Below, in pieces: positions 1 to 8,432 of a DNA stretch of 32,415 bases. Under the pieces are notes generated by a model. That model did no database searches. It was not told the origin of the DNA and saw nothing but the letters and a program-made list of their open reading frames with translations. This DNA comes from a virus. Position numbers and translations under genes: made by a program. The stretch's first letter is position 1. Every line of letters begins with the position of its first letter. The stretch lies in IMG/VR virus record IMGVR_UViG_3300030329_004399, positions 1-32,415 of that record. One strand, written 5' to 3'.

Positions 1-17
1 GTGTCCGTGCGGTAACT

Positions 18-50
18 TTTTAGCTATACAAATCTCTATAGGGGCTAAAA
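18..50. other. Hairpin near the left end
   Basis: TTTTAG (18-23) pairs with CTAAAA (45-50) and CTATA (24-28) pairs with TATAG (37-41), leaving a GGG bulge and an 8-nt loop. The stem is visible directly. It could be a terminator for transcription crossing the genome ends or part of the packaging site next to the terminase genes; nothing in the sequence decides between them. No gene was seen in 1-159. Confidence 0.45.
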
Positions 51-119
51 CAATCAACGAGAATCAATCTGAAGCCATTTTCAAAAAAATACCATGACCT
101 TATAAGGAAATGGACACAT

Positions 120-159
120 TGATTAAATAAGCGAAATATGGAAGATTATAAGGAAAAAA
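120..159 (+). promoter_or_regulatory. Putative late promoter of the terminase operon
   Basis: TGATTAAA (120-127), a 19-nt spacer, TATAAG (147-152), then 7 nt to the ATG at 160. The first box matches the TGATCTAT box seen before five other structural genes at 5 of 8 positions, with the same 19-nt spacing, so it is the weakest member of the set. Expected transcript start is near the ATG, giving an almost leaderless mRNA. Confidence 0.5.
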
Positions 160-549
160 ATGCCAACAATTAACGCAATTGTCGATTTTACGGGATTTGA
201 TCGCGGAGGGATTTCAAGACGGGTAAAAAGATTCGAGCTTGAGGCACCCATTTCATGCAAGGATATCTTTGATTTAAAACCTTTAGATCAGAAACAAAAA
301 GATAAATTATCACTCGAACAGGCAAGAACCGATCTTGCCGTGGAGGATACAAGATTAAAAAGATTACAGGCGGAAAAGATAGAGGGACAATTGGCAGATG
401 TCGATCAATTAATGGAGGCTGAGAATCAATTACTTGAGGGGATCTTACAAATCATTAAATCCTCAGACCTTGATCAAGAAAAGAAAGATGACATTTATAC
501 GCAGATTAGGGATCATGGGAAGAAATGGAAGGAGGGATTTAATAAGTGA
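160..549 (+). CDS. Putative terminase small subunit
   Basis: A 129-aa protein that would recognise phage DNA and load the large subunit for packaging. The N-terminus reads like a short DNA-binding region (NAIVDFTGFDRGGISRRVKR), followed by a charged helical stretch (about residues 40-125) similar in character to Nu1-type small terminases (HTH then coiled coil). Its stop overlaps the start of the large terminase by 4 nt, the usual order in lambda-like phages. Start chosen at the first ATG, 7 nt after the promoter TATAAG. Assignment rests on position, size and layout rather than a clear motif. Confidence 0.7.
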   Translation: MPTINAIVDFTGFDRGGISRRVKRFELEAPISCKDIFDLKPLDQKQKDKLSLEQARTDLAVEDTRLKRLQAEKIEGQLADVDQLMEAENQLLEGILQIIKSSDLDQEKKDDIYTQIRDHGKKWKEGFNK

Positions 550-2420
550 CCGGATTTAAAAAATACATTTCTGAAACATCAGATAATATTGAAAAGATCT
601 TTAATAATAATAAAATATTAACTGCCGCGGAATGGGCGGAAAATATCAGACGCATGGATGGGGGCAGGAATTACAGATTTTCTTTTGCCCCATATCAAAA
701 GGAAATGATGATGACCCCTTTTGATAAAAAAATACAAATGACGGTATTTCAATTAGCATCACGATTAGGGAAGACAGAGGTATGTATGAATATTATAGGT
801 CACTCGATTGCGGAAAATCCCAGACGTATATTGACTTTATATCCAACAACCTCACAAGCGGAAAAATGGAGCAAGGAAACTTTGGAAAAAGAACTTTTTG
901 AATCAACCCCGCAATTGCAATGGTTAGTAAGAGGAGGTAGAAGAGATTCAAGCAATACTATATTACACAAATTATTTCCCGGGGGATTGATTAATATTTT
1001 TGGGGGCAATGCTCCCGGGGAGATGAGAAGAGCAAAAGGGAATTTATTATTTGCTGATGAGGTTGACGCATTGATGTCTCAAGTAGGAGATGAAGGAGAT
1101 CAGTTGCAGATTTTTTGGATGAGGGGAAGCGAATACTCTGACGCCATTAGAATTGCGGCAAGTTATCCAAGCATTGAAGGACAAAGTCGTATTGCTCAAT
1201 TAATGGAACAAAGTGATTACCGGAAATGGTATACCCCATGCATCAAATGCAAAGAGCCATTTGTAATGCTAAGAGAACATATCAAATATCCTGAAGGTGA
1301 ACCAGATAAGGCGAGACTTGAATGTCCTCATTGCGGTGAACATCTAACTGATTCTAATAGGAAAAGAATGATGAAAAAAGGTTTCTGGAAAGCGACCAGA
1401 GATTTTACAGGCATCGCGGGATTTTGGGGCAATGGGATGATGAGTCCACATCCGGTTCAAAAAGGATTCAAGTCACATTTACATTGGGTTGCGGCGCAGG
1501 AGCAAGCTATAGAAATTAGTGATAATCCCGACCGAGCAAAACATGTATTCGTAAACACCTTTGATGCGGAATGCTACAGGCCTGAAAGAGTTGAAGCCCC
1601 TGAAGCTTCCGAATTAATGAAACGGCGAGAAAATTACAATCCTAGAATTGAATTGCCTGAAGGGGTATTGATAGTGACTGCAGGGGTTGATGTACAGAAA
1701 AGATATCTTGAATGTGCCGTGTGGGGGTGGGGGGAAAATAAAGAATCTTGGTTACTCGAGCATCATATTATTCCGGGCGCCCCAGATGATCCCGGGACTT
1801 GGCAACATTTGGAAGATTATCTAGCTGGATGTAGATTCCCTCACCCCTATGGGGTAGAATTAGGTTTATTCAGACCGGGGAGTAAGGTAATGGTTGATGC
1901 GGGTCATTGGGATCAACACGTATTGCCTTGGACATTTAAAAAACAGAAACTTGGTGTATTTGCTTCACAGGGAAGTCCTACAGTTAATGCCCCAGTATTA
2001 GGGAAGCCACGTCTTGCCTCTTCTCCTCGAGCAAGGATCTATCCACTGGGGGTGAACCAGTGCAAGGATATTATTTACACCAGATTATCTTTATCAAAAC
2101 CAGACACAAAAGAATATCCGCCGGGATATATACATTTAAATCAAGCGGCTACTACTGTGTTTCTGGATGGACTTACTTGCGAGTATGGAAAAGAAGAAAG
2201 ATTCAGAGGAGAACTCTACACTCGCTATGTGTGCCCAAGTGGCAAACGTAACGAACCCTTGGATACGTATGTGTATGCGATGTGTGCGAAAATATTAATC
2301 AATCCCCGATTTGAAAAGATAAAAGAAAATCTACAAAGCCAAAAAAAGGAGGAAACAAAAACAAGAGTTAAAAGAGCAATCAGGCCACGCAAAAATTTTG
2401 CCGGATCTTTTAGTAAATGA
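546..2420 (+). CDS. Terminase large subunit, GpA family
   Basis: A 624-aa packaging motor and DNA-cleaving enzyme of the lambda gpA (Phage_GPA) family. A Walker A-like loop SRLGKTE lies around residues 72-78 and a Walker B segment LLFADE around 167-172. A CxxC...CxxC cluster (C232, C235, C260, C263) fits a zinc-binding insertion. The C-terminal nuclease region starts with the TAGVDVQ strand (acidic D382) and contains MVDAGHWDQ. GpA-type terminases usually cut at cos sites. Start is GTG at 546, overlapping the upstream stop. It is followed with a 4-nt overlap by a small gene, so the head genes are translationally coupled. Confidence 0.95.
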   Translation: MTGFKKYISETSDNIEKIFNNNKILTAAEWAENIRRMDGGRNYRFSFAPYQKEMMMTPFDKKIQMTVFQLASRLGKTEVCMNIIGHSIAENPRRILTLYPTTSQAEKWSKETLEKELFESTPQLQWLVRGGRRDSSNTILHKLFPGGLINIFGGNAPGEMRRAKGNLLFADEVDALMSQVGDEGDQLQIFWMRGSEYSDAIRIAASYPSIEGQSRIAQLMEQSDYRKWYTPCIKCKEPFVMLREHIKYPEGEPDKARLECPHCGEHLTDSNRKRMMKKGFWKATRDFTGIAGFWGNGMMSPHPVQKGFKSHLHWVAAQEQAIEISDNPDRAKHVFVNTFDAECYRPERVEAPEASELMKRRENYNPRIELPEGVLIVTAGVDVQKRYLECAVWGWGENKESWLLEHHIIPGAPDDPGTWQHLEDYLAGCRFPHPYGVELGLFRPGSKVMVDAGHWDQHVLPWTFKKQKLGVFASQGSPTVNAPVLGKPRLASSPRARIYPLGVNQCKDIIYTRLSLSKPDTKEYPPGYIHLNQAATTVFLDGLTCEYGKEERFRGELYTRYVCPSGKRNEPLDTYVYAMCAKILINPRFEKIKENLQSQKKEETKTRVKRAIRPRKNFAGSFSK

Positions 2421-2797
2421 AAAATGAAGTTGATTGCTTTAAATTAGAAGATGAGCTAGAACCAATACAAAGGGTTCATTTTCATATTTTGATACAAGCA
2501 AGACAGGATTATCTAACTGCATTGAGTTTGGAATATGTGGATGAATTTGGTAATCTTAAAAAGGAAAATTTTAGATACAAAGGAAAAGGAACTAAATTGA
2601 TTGGAGGATTTTCAACGCCCATGACCATTTCATCGCTCTATGATCTTTGCAATTATTGGAAAAGCAATGCCCCGTCAATTAGTTTTGAAATACTGGGAAT
2701 TTATTATTTTGAAACGGGCGACATATTAAAAAAACTAAACAGCGCATTGAAATTCAGAAAATCAAAACCTTCAAAATTACCACTCGATGAATTATGA
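2417..2797 (+). CDS. Hypothetical protein between terminase and gpW-like gene
   Basis: A 126-aa protein I do not recognise. It is soluble, slightly acidic at the N-terminus and lysine-rich at the C-terminus, without signal peptide or membrane segment. The ATG overlaps the terminase stop by 4 nt and its own stop overlaps the next ATG by 4 nt, so it is a true member of the head operon. Location suggests an accessory packaging or regulatory role, but nothing in the sequence shows a function. Confidence 0.75.
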   Translation: MKNEVDCFKLEDELEPIQRVHFHILIQARQDYLTALSLEYVDEFGNLKKENFRYKGKGTKLIGGFSTPMTISSLYDLCNYWKSNAPSISFEILGIYYFETGDILKKLNSALKFRKSKPSKLPLDEL

Positions 2798-3075
2798 AAA
2801 AAGCCACGTTTGATATTGATGTTTGTCGAGTAATTAGAAAATGCCCAGAGGCTACCTCTTCAACCTTGGCCACTTATGCGGCATTAAGAGAAATTGCTAC
2901 TGAAAAAGGGAGTTGTGAATTTGAGTCATCTTTTAATGAGGTTAAAAATAAGGCGCTATTATCTGAATCAGGAGTTAAAAAACATATTGCATTAATGGAG
3001 AGGCGGAGACTATTACAGAAAAAGAATACATCTGAAGGCATTGAATTCCGATTGATCAAGGTTTTCAAGGCCTAG
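2794..3075 (+). CDS. Small winged-helix/HTH-like protein
   Basis: A 93-aa protein whose layout (TLATYAALREIA, then LSESGVKKHIALMERRRLLQ at about residues 63-82) resembles the helix-turn-helix plus wing region of phage and plasmid replication or regulatory proteins (HTH_36-like): helix, recognition helix and a basic beta wing. It overlaps the preceding gene by 4 nt and is followed by a TGATCTAT promoter rather than a coupled gene. A DNA-binding protein inside the head operon, just before a late promoter, could be a regulator of that promoter class; this is inference. Confidence 0.65.
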   Translation: MKKATFDIDVCRVIRKCPEATSSTLATYAALREIATEKGSCEFESSFNEVKNKALLSESGVKKHIALMERRRLLQKKNTSEGIEFRLIKVFKA

Positions 3076-3115
3076 TGATCTATAAAAATAATTAAAATGA
3101 GGTATTTTTTTTAAA
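3076..3115 (+). promoter_or_regulatory. Putative late promoter (TGATCTAT class) before the gpW-like gene
   Basis: TGATCTAT (3076-3083), exactly 19 nt, TATTTT (3103-3108), then 7 nt to the GTG at 3116. No Shine-Dalgarno sequence is present between promoter and start. Confidence 0.7.
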
Positions 3116-3658
3116 GTGGCCGATACTGCACCAAAAAGTAAATTATACTCCGGAGATTCGTCAAGCTGGACGAGTTCATTTTCTGACTATCCAGCAACGA
3201 CATATTCTGCAATCTGTATATTCCAAAAGCATGGGACTGATCCATTAACCTTGACATCAACGGCAAGCGGTAATGATTTTTCCTTTACATTTGAAAGTGA
3301 GAAATCTTCATTACTAGATCCCGGTGAATGGAATTGGGCGATAAGAGTAAAAAATGGAACGGAGATAGTAACCGCATCTACCGGGAAAATAAAAATCCTG
3401 CCGAATCCGGAAAGGGTATATCAACCCACATTTTATGAAAAATGTTTGAATTTAATACAGGCGGCAATTGAAGAAAGATTAACAGATGTGCAGGAATCAA
3501 TAACAATATTAGGGCAGGATATTACAAAAATACCTGCAGGCGAATTACATAGACTGCAACATTATTACCAAGCTCAAGTAAATAAGGAGCGCAAATTTAA
3601 TGAACAATTGATTACTGGCAAACGTACGCGTAGGTCGAGAATATACTTAAAGGACTAA
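3116..3658 (+). CDS. Head-tail joining protein, gpW-like domain with Ig-like N-terminus
   Basis: A 180-aa protein with two parts. Residues about 1-100 look like a beta-rich Ig-type domain (WTSSFSDYPATTYSAICIFQ, EWNWAIRVKNG). Residues about 110-160 (AAIEERLTDVQESITILGQD, then LHRLQHYYQAQVNKE) resemble the small helical gpW head-completion domain. The gene lies between the large terminase and the portal, exactly where lambda W lies between A and B, which supports the role. Starts at GTG, the only in-frame start after the promoter; its stop overlaps the portal ATG by one base. Confidence 0.65.
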   Translation: MADTAPKSKLYSGDSSSWTSSFSDYPATTYSAICIFQKHGTDPLTLTSTASGNDFSFTFESEKSSLLDPGEWNWAIRVKNGTEIVTASTGKIKILPNPERVYQPTFYEKCLNLIQAAIEERLTDVQESITILGQDITKIPAGELHRLQHYYQAQVNKERKFNEQLITGKRTRRSRIYLKD

Positions 3659-5379
3659 TGGCTGGTAAATTTATCTTTAATAAGAAAACAGGGAAATTAA
3701 AATTGAAGACCAATGCAAAAAGGTCTTACGGGGCGGTAATTTCTGATCAATTACAAGAGGGATGGACTGCCGCTTTAAGTAACGCCCACTCGGAATTCAG
3801 GGGTGGCATTGTCAGATTAAGAAATATGACAAGGGATCTGGAGCGATCCAATCCGTACGCAATTAGATTTCTGAACGAGTGGGTGACTAATATAGTCGGA
3901 ACTGGTTTTACTTTTCAATCTTTAGCAACTAATGCCCAAGGCAGAGAGGATGAAAATGCCCGCAATCAAATAGAAGAGGCGTGGCTAGATTGGAAGAAAG
4001 CAAGAAATTGCTGTGCATCTGGTGATATGCCTTACACCGAATTCAAAGGATTAAGTGAAAGAGCATGTGCAAGGGATGGAGGGGTATTGATTCAAAAGCT
4101 TAGAGGATTTGATAATAAGTACGGATTTGCTTTGAATGTATTAGAAATTGACAGACTGGATGTTGATTATAATGAGAAAAAGCTAAAAAATGGGAATCAG
4201 GTCATAATGGGGAAAGAGCTTGATCCTTACGGATGGAATAAACCAATTGCATATCATATACTTGGCGATCATCCCGGGGAAACCTATTCCAGAGCGGGGA
4301 GAACAAGAACAAGAATTCCTGCAGATCAAATCATACACAGATTTTATCGCAAGAGATTAGAATCAGCACATGGGGAACCTCTTATGGTCGGAGCGATTTC
4401 CGGACTGAGACATTTAGAAAAATTTGAAGAGGCGGAGCAAATAGCGGCAAGATTAAGTGCCTGTGCTACCGTTGCCATTGAAAGAGATAGTTCTACGCCT
4501 TACGAGGGAGAGGAATACTTAGATCAAGAATTGACCCCCGGGGGAAAATTTGAACTCGAGCCGGGAGAAAAAGCAACTTTACTAAATCCAACACATCCAA
4601 ATGCTAATTACGAAAGTTTTAGACGAGGAGTTTTACAAGGGGTAGCATCTGGATTGCTAACTAATTATCCTAATTTAGGTCAGGATTATGGAGGGGTTAG
4701 TTATTCTTCATTAAGGGAATCAAAATTAAATATCAAAGCTCTAACAAATGTTTATAGAGCATTAAATATTGAAAATGAGGAGGAGCATATTTTTAGGAGT
4801 TGGTTGGGATATGTATTACGGACAGGACAATTAAAATTACCCGCATCTAATTTTGAGAATTTAGCCAAGGGTAACTTTGTAGGGAAGGGGCATGAATGGG
4901 TAGACCCATTAAAGGATGTTAATGGATTAGAAAAGGAACTTTCAATTGGGGCCACTTCATTATCTAGGGCAGTAAAAGAAAGGTTAGGGGTTTCTTTAGA
5001 TGTAATAATTAAAGAAAGACAGCGAGATATTGAAGCATTTAAAAAGGCTGGGCTGGAAGTGCCGGCAATTTTAAAAGGTTCAGATTCAGATTCAGATTCA
5101 GATTCAGGTTCAGATTCAGAAGAAATTTCCTCATTACTAGGCGATTTAAAAGAGCAAGCCGATACTTATGGTGTAGGAGTAAGGGCGGGAATGGTAACCC
5201 CACAAACTATTGATGAACAGGATTTCAGAGAAAAGGCGGGACTCCCCGAAATGACAAAAGAAGCAAAAGAAGCTTGGAAAGAGGATGGAGGAATTAGGAG
5301 GCCAATAACTCTGCAATCGCAAAATGCCTTTGAATCCACACAGGATGAAATTGCTTCTGATCTATTAAATGAGGAATAA
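3658..5379 (+). CDS. Portal protein, lambda B family
   Basis: A 573-aa protein forming the dodecameric DNA gate at the capsid vertex. It shows the usual lambda-type portal course: basic N-terminus, NPYAIRFLNEWVTNIVGTGF (about residues 62-81), a VLEIDRLDVDYN segment, HRFYRKRLESAHGEPLMVGA, and GVASGLLTNYPNLGQDYGGV with SSLRESK. Length is typical. Near residues 475-495 there is an unusual serine-aspartate tract coded by a tandem hexanucleotide repeat, which ends the portal core and begins a charged C-terminal tail. The C-terminal codons carry the TGATCTAT box of the capsid promoter. Confidence 0.93.
   Translation: MAGKFIFNKKTGKLKLKTNAKRSYGAVISDQLQEGWTAALSNAHSEFRGGIVRLRNMTRDLERSNPYAIRFLNEWVTNIVGTGFTFQSLATNAQGREDENARNQIEEAWLDWKKARNCCASGDMPYTEFKGLSERACARDGGVLIQKLRGFDNKYGFALNVLEIDRLDVDYNEKKLKNGNQVIMGKELDPYGWNKPIAYHILGDHPGETYSRAGRTRTRIPADQIIHRFYRKRLESAHGEPLMVGAISGLRHLEKFEEAEQIAARLSACATVAIERDSSTPYEGEEYLDQELTPGGKFELEPGEKATLLNPTHPNANYESFRRGVLQGVASGLLTNYPNLGQDYGGVSYSSLRESKLNIKALTNVYRALNIENEEEHIFRSWLGYVLRTGQLKLPASNFENLAKGNFVGKGHEWVDPLKDVNGLEKELSIGATSLSRAVKERLGVSLDVIIKERQRDIEAFKKAGLEVPAILKGSDSDSDSDSGSDSEEISSLLGDLKEQADTYGVGVRAGMVTPQTIDEQDFREKAGLPEMTKEAKEAWKEDGGIRRPITLQSQNAFESTQDEIASDLLNEE
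5081..5119 (+). repeat. Tandem GATTCA hexanucleotide repeat in the portal gene
   Basis: About six copies of a 6-bp unit (GATTCA with one GGTTCA variant) encode alternating Ser-Asp. Simple repeats of this kind change copy number by slippage in steps of two residues without breaking frame. Confidence 0.85.
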
Positions 5380-5398
5380 TATATTATAAGTAATAAAT
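5358..5398 (+). promoter_or_regulatory. Putative late promoter (TGATCTAT class) of the capsid gene
   Basis: TGATCTAT (5358-5365) lies inside the last portal codons, followed by 19 nt, TATAAG (5385-5390) and 8 nt to the ATG at 5399. A dedicated promoter for the most abundant virion protein makes sense, and a GC hairpin terminator follows that gene. Confidence 0.7.
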
Positions 5399-7345
5399 AT
5401 GGAAACAGGATACCGTACATTCAAAGTAGATCGTTCTGATAATGGAGAAATACCCAGAGGAATTTTAACATCAGAACAACCCGTTGCTATGTGGGACTGG
5501 AAAAGGGGTGATTACATACCTGAGGTATTATTAATGTCGGGAATGAAGGCAAGAGGGCTGTCCATTAAATTACTCGACACACATAAAACAGATTCAGTAT
5601 CTTCAGTATTAGGATCATTCAGTGATTTAAAAATTAAATCAGCCGGGGAAAGAGAAGTTCCTTTTGATTTTGTCGAGGGAAAAATTGAAGTTTCATCTGT
5701 ACATCCTGAAGTTGAAACTAAATTACAGGAGGGGCATATAAATGAAATGTCAGTGGGATATAAATACACAGAAGATAAAACGATACATGTTCCTGAAGGG
5801 GAAAAATTAGAACATGATGGGAAGGAATACAGTGGCCCAATTAATTTAAGGACTGAATGGCATGCAGAAGAGGCTTCACTTGTGCCAATCGGGGCAGATT
5901 CACAAGCTCAGATTAGAGGGTATAAAGATTTTGAAGAAGCAAAAAAGATTTCACGCCAACCTAATAAAACCAAAAGCGAGCAAAGAGAGGTGACACTTTC
6001 TAATGCTGAAGCCAATGACAAGGTTAATCTGGAGGAAAAACGGGAAGGTGAGAAAACCCAAACTAAAACAACAAATTCAACAGAAAATAAATCCGATATG
6101 GAAGAAGAAAAAAAGGATGAGAATGTTGATGAACAAGTAGAGGTAGCCGTTAAAGCTACCAAGGAAGCATTTGACAAAAGGGCAGATGCAATCCTTGCTC
6201 TTGGTGAAGAAGTTGGAGACAGCAATTGGGCTCTCTCACAACTTCGTTCAGATAAGAGCGTTGAAGAAGTTCAAAGACAAGCCATCACAAAATTAAAAGA
6301 AGATTCTAAAAGTTTAGGATCTACACCTGAGCCACTTGGTCTCAGTAAGAAAGAAAGCAAATCTTACTCAATTGCCAATGCTATGAAAAGCTTGGTTAAT
6401 GGGGGAAGAGTTGAAGGACTGGAAAAAGAAGTTTCTGATGCTATTGCTAAACGCAGTGGAAGAGAAACACATGGATTTTTCCTCGCCTCTCAAAGAGATC
6501 TGAATATCACCGATGATGCCGCCCTTGTTCCAGAAGACACAAGAGGGGGAGACTTCGTTGATGCTCTTCGTCCTAATATGGTAACAATGCAAGCCGGTGT
6601 TCGTATTCTTAACGGACTAAAAGGCGATGTTGTTATTCCTAGAAAGACAGCAACTTCAGAAGCTACTTTTAAAGCTGAAACAACTATTCATACTGAAACA
6701 GAGCCAGTCTTTGATTCAATCAGTTTGACTCCAAGGCATCTTGGTACTTTCACCGATGTTAGTAAGCAACTATTAGCTCAAGGAACTCCAGATGTTGATG
6801 CTCTTATTAGAGACGATCTACAAAAGGCAGTTGCTGTTGGACTTGACAAGGCAGTTATTCAGGGCGCAGGTTCTGGATCAAATGCCCCACAAGGAATTAT
6901 TGGAGCAACAGGAGTTGAGGATATCGCAATTGGCGACAATGATGGGGGGGAGCCAACAACAGCTGAGTTGCATGCTTTCTTAAAACAGCTTGACGATAAT
7001 AATGCTTTAACAAGCAATTGTACATGGATAACAACCCCTCAAATCGCAGCGGCAGCGAAGCAAACTTTGCTAACTAGTGCTGTTTCTGGATACCAGTGGG
7101 ATATGTCCAATAATACAATGCTTGGCTATCCGGCATACAGCACTGCAAATATCCCTGCGGAAAGAACGATATTCGGAGATTTCTCTGAATATATTCTAGG
7201 AATATGGGATGGTGGTATTGAAATCACTTATGATCCATACAGTGGAGCAAAGAACAGATTGGTTACATTTATTCTAAATGTTATGTGTGACGGAAACGTT
7301 AGACAGCCTAAGTCATTTGCTGAATCTGATGATGGTTCCGCTTAA
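5399..7345 (+). CDS. Prohead protease-major capsid protein fusion (HK97 type)
   Basis: A single 648-aa chain. Residues about 1-175 are an S78-type prohead protease: LLDTHK with the catalytic His at 62, GHINEMSVGY with the Ser at 118, and TEWHAEEASLVPIGAD. Residues about 180-300 are a highly charged linker that would act as the delta/scaffold region. Residues about 305-648 are an HK97-fold capsid protein (LVPEDTRGGDFVDALRPNM, RKTATSEATFKAE, RDDLQKAVAVGLDKAVIQG, SNAPQGIIG, YDPYSGAKNRL). After assembly the protease would cut itself off the capsid domain. An internal ATG at about 6098 (SDMEEEKKDENVD) could give free capsid precursor. Own promoter upstream and strong hairpin downstream. Confidence 0.92.
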   Translation: METGYRTFKVDRSDNGEIPRGILTSEQPVAMWDWKRGDYIPEVLLMSGMKARGLSIKLLDTHKTDSVSSVLGSFSDLKIKSAGEREVPFDFVEGKIEVSSVHPEVETKLQEGHINEMSVGYKYTEDKTIHVPEGEKLEHDGKEYSGPINLRTEWHAEEASLVPIGADSQAQIRGYKDFEEAKKISRQPNKTKSEQREVTLSNAEANDKVNLEEKREGEKTQTKTTNSTENKSDMEEEKKDENVDEQVEVAVKATKEAFDKRADAILALGEEVGDSNWALSQLRSDKSVEEVQRQAITKLKEDSKSLGSTPEPLGLSKKESKSYSIANAMKSLVNGGRVEGLEKEVSDAIAKRSGRETHGFFLASQRDLNITDDAALVPEDTRGGDFVDALRPNMVTMQAGVRILNGLKGDVVIPRKTATSEATFKAETTIHTETEPVFDSISLTPRHLGTFTDVSKQLLAQGTPDVDALIRDDLQKAVAVGLDKAVIQGAGSGSNAPQGIIGATGVEDIAIGDNDGGEPTTAELHAFLKQLDDNNALTSNCTWITTPQIAAAAKQTLLTSAVSGYQWDMSNNTMLGYPAYSTANIPAERTIFGDFSEYILGIWDGGIEITYDPYSGAKNRLVTFILNVMCDGNVRQPKSFAESDDGSA

Positions 7346-7357
7346 TTAAATCTAATT

Positions 7358-7383
7358 GGAGGGGGGGTAACCCCCCCCTTTAA
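7358..7383 (+). terminator. GC-homopolymer hairpin after the capsid gene
   Basis: Seven G (7361-7367), a TAA loop and eight C (7371-7378), then TTT and AT-rich sequence. Flanking TAATT/AATTA can extend the stem. The U run is short, so this may be a partial terminator or mRNA 3' stabiliser that keeps capsid mRNA abundant. Confidence 0.7.
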
Positions 7384-7389
7384 TTAATT

Positions 7390-7635
7390 ATGCTTAGTTC
7401 TAATTCTTTCAAAAAAGAAAAAATGAAAAATACTATTAATATTAAAGCCTTGAAAAATGTTGCCTGTAATGGGCAAAGATTAAAAAAAGGGAAAATCTAT
7501 GAAGTCCCTGTTAAAGATGGCAATCTATTAATAAGTTTCAAAGATGCTGAAATTTGCGAATCCAAACCAAAAGCCAAAAAAACTGCCAAGAAAAAAACTG
7601 CCAAATCTGAGCCTGTAATTGATGCCCAGAGATGA
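7390..7635 (+). CDS. Small lysine-rich head-region protein
   Basis: An 81-aa protein. Residues about 15-55 (INIKALKNVACNGQRLKKGK, then a strand-turn pattern) resemble small beta-barrel-like phage proteins often coded right after the capsid gene; the C-terminus is a Lys/Ala tail (KPKAKKTAKKKTAK) like those of capsid-associated DNA-binding proteins. A second possible start, ATG at 7423, fits the folded part better and gives 70 aa. Its stop overlaps the next ATG by 4 nt. Exact function unknown; a head decoration or connector-associated role is inference from position. Confidence 0.65.
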   Translation: MLSSNSFKKEKMKNTINIKALKNVACNGQRLKKGKIYEVPVKDGNLLISFKDAEICESKPKAKKTAKKKTAKSEPVIDAQR

Positions 7636-7937
7636 CATTACAAGAGGCAGTAGAATCTCAATTTGAATTCGTCTTACGAAATGGGGCGGCAAATCTGAAT
7701 ATTTCAGGCAAATCATTAAAAGTTATTTTAATTGATCCTCCTGTGACTGAAGGAAGTCAAAGAAGAGGCAGACAAAAGAGCATTAAAAGAGCAATAGTCG
7801 GGGTACTCAAATCTGATTTGCCAAATATTCCTGTCCCGGGGACTATTGCCACTTTGAATAATTGGAGATGTATTGTGTCAGAGGAGGGTATCGAAGAGGA
7901 AACTTTTGCTTATCGCATCCCGTTACGTAGCCCATAA
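7632..7937 (+). CDS. Putative head-tail connector/stopper protein
   Basis: A 101-aa protein with beta-rich pattern (LKVILIDPP, KRAIVGVLKSDLPNIPVPGT, WRCIVSEEGIEEETFAYRIP). Size and place, between the capsid gene and the tail terminator-like gene, match head-tail stopper proteins, but no diagnostic motif is visible. ATG overlaps the preceding stop by 4 nt; the next gene's ATG is one base after its stop. Confidence 0.6.
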   Translation: MTLQEAVESQFEFVLRNGAANLNISGKSLKVILIDPPVTEGSQRRGRQKSIKRAIVGVLKSDLPNIPVPGTIATLNNWRCIVSEEGIEEETFAYRIPLRSP

Positions 7938-7938
7938 A

Positions 7939-8397
7939 ATGCCCGCAATTACATCACCATCAACTCTTGAGGCATTTTTAGAAAATAGAATAAAGGTTCT
8001 ATTGGAGGCTCAATTAACAAAAATACCAGATGCCAACATTCTGACAGGTCATACTATTGAAGATGATGGGCTAGATCAGGAAGCCCCAGTGGTAATAGTT
8101 ACTGCCACTAGGGAGGAGGAGGATATACCGGGAACAGGATGGTGGATTACTTCAATTGAAGTGGAACTTGATCCCCGTGATTTAGATGATAATTCAATCG
8201 AATCAATTTGTAATAAAATAGAAACTGCCATTGGAGATGGATCAAATGATATTGAAACCCAGTTATCAAATGGCAGGTTGAAATGCATGACCGGGAGCGT
8301 TTTTTATGACCAGAGCTTTGATTATGATCCCTCAGATAGTGAAAGATCCATGTTTTTTAAATTTTCAGGATCTTTTGGTCTTTTAGCCCCATCTTGA
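7939..8397 (+). CDS. Putative tail terminator or tail completion protein
   Basis: A 152-aa protein starting with an alpha helix (TLEAFLENRIKVLLEAQLTK) followed by beta strands (APVVIVTATREEE, WWITSIEVELDP) and a final FKFSGSFGLLAP strand. This helix-then-sheet order and length resemble phage tail terminator proteins, and the gene sits just before the tail tube gene. A longer reading from 7873 would overlap the previous gene by 65 nt; ATG 7939, one base after that stop, is the better start. Its last codons run into the next TGATCTAT promoter. Confidence 0.65.
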   Translation: MPAITSPSTLEAFLENRIKVLLEAQLTKIPDANILTGHTIEDDGLDQEAPVVIVTATREEEDIPGTGWWITSIEVELDPRDLDDNSIESICNKIETAIGDGSNDIETQLSNGRLKCMTGSVFYDQSFDYDPSDSERSMFFKFSGSFGLLAPS

Positions 8398-8432
8398 TCT
8401 ATTCAATAAAATACTTTTAATTATATTATATT
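8395..8432 (+). promoter_or_regulatory. Putative late promoter (TGATCTAT class) of the tail tube gene
   Basis: TGATCTAT (8395-8402), 19 nt, TATATT (8422-8427), 5 nt, ATG 8433. The TGA of this box is also the stop codon of the preceding gene. Confidence 0.72.
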
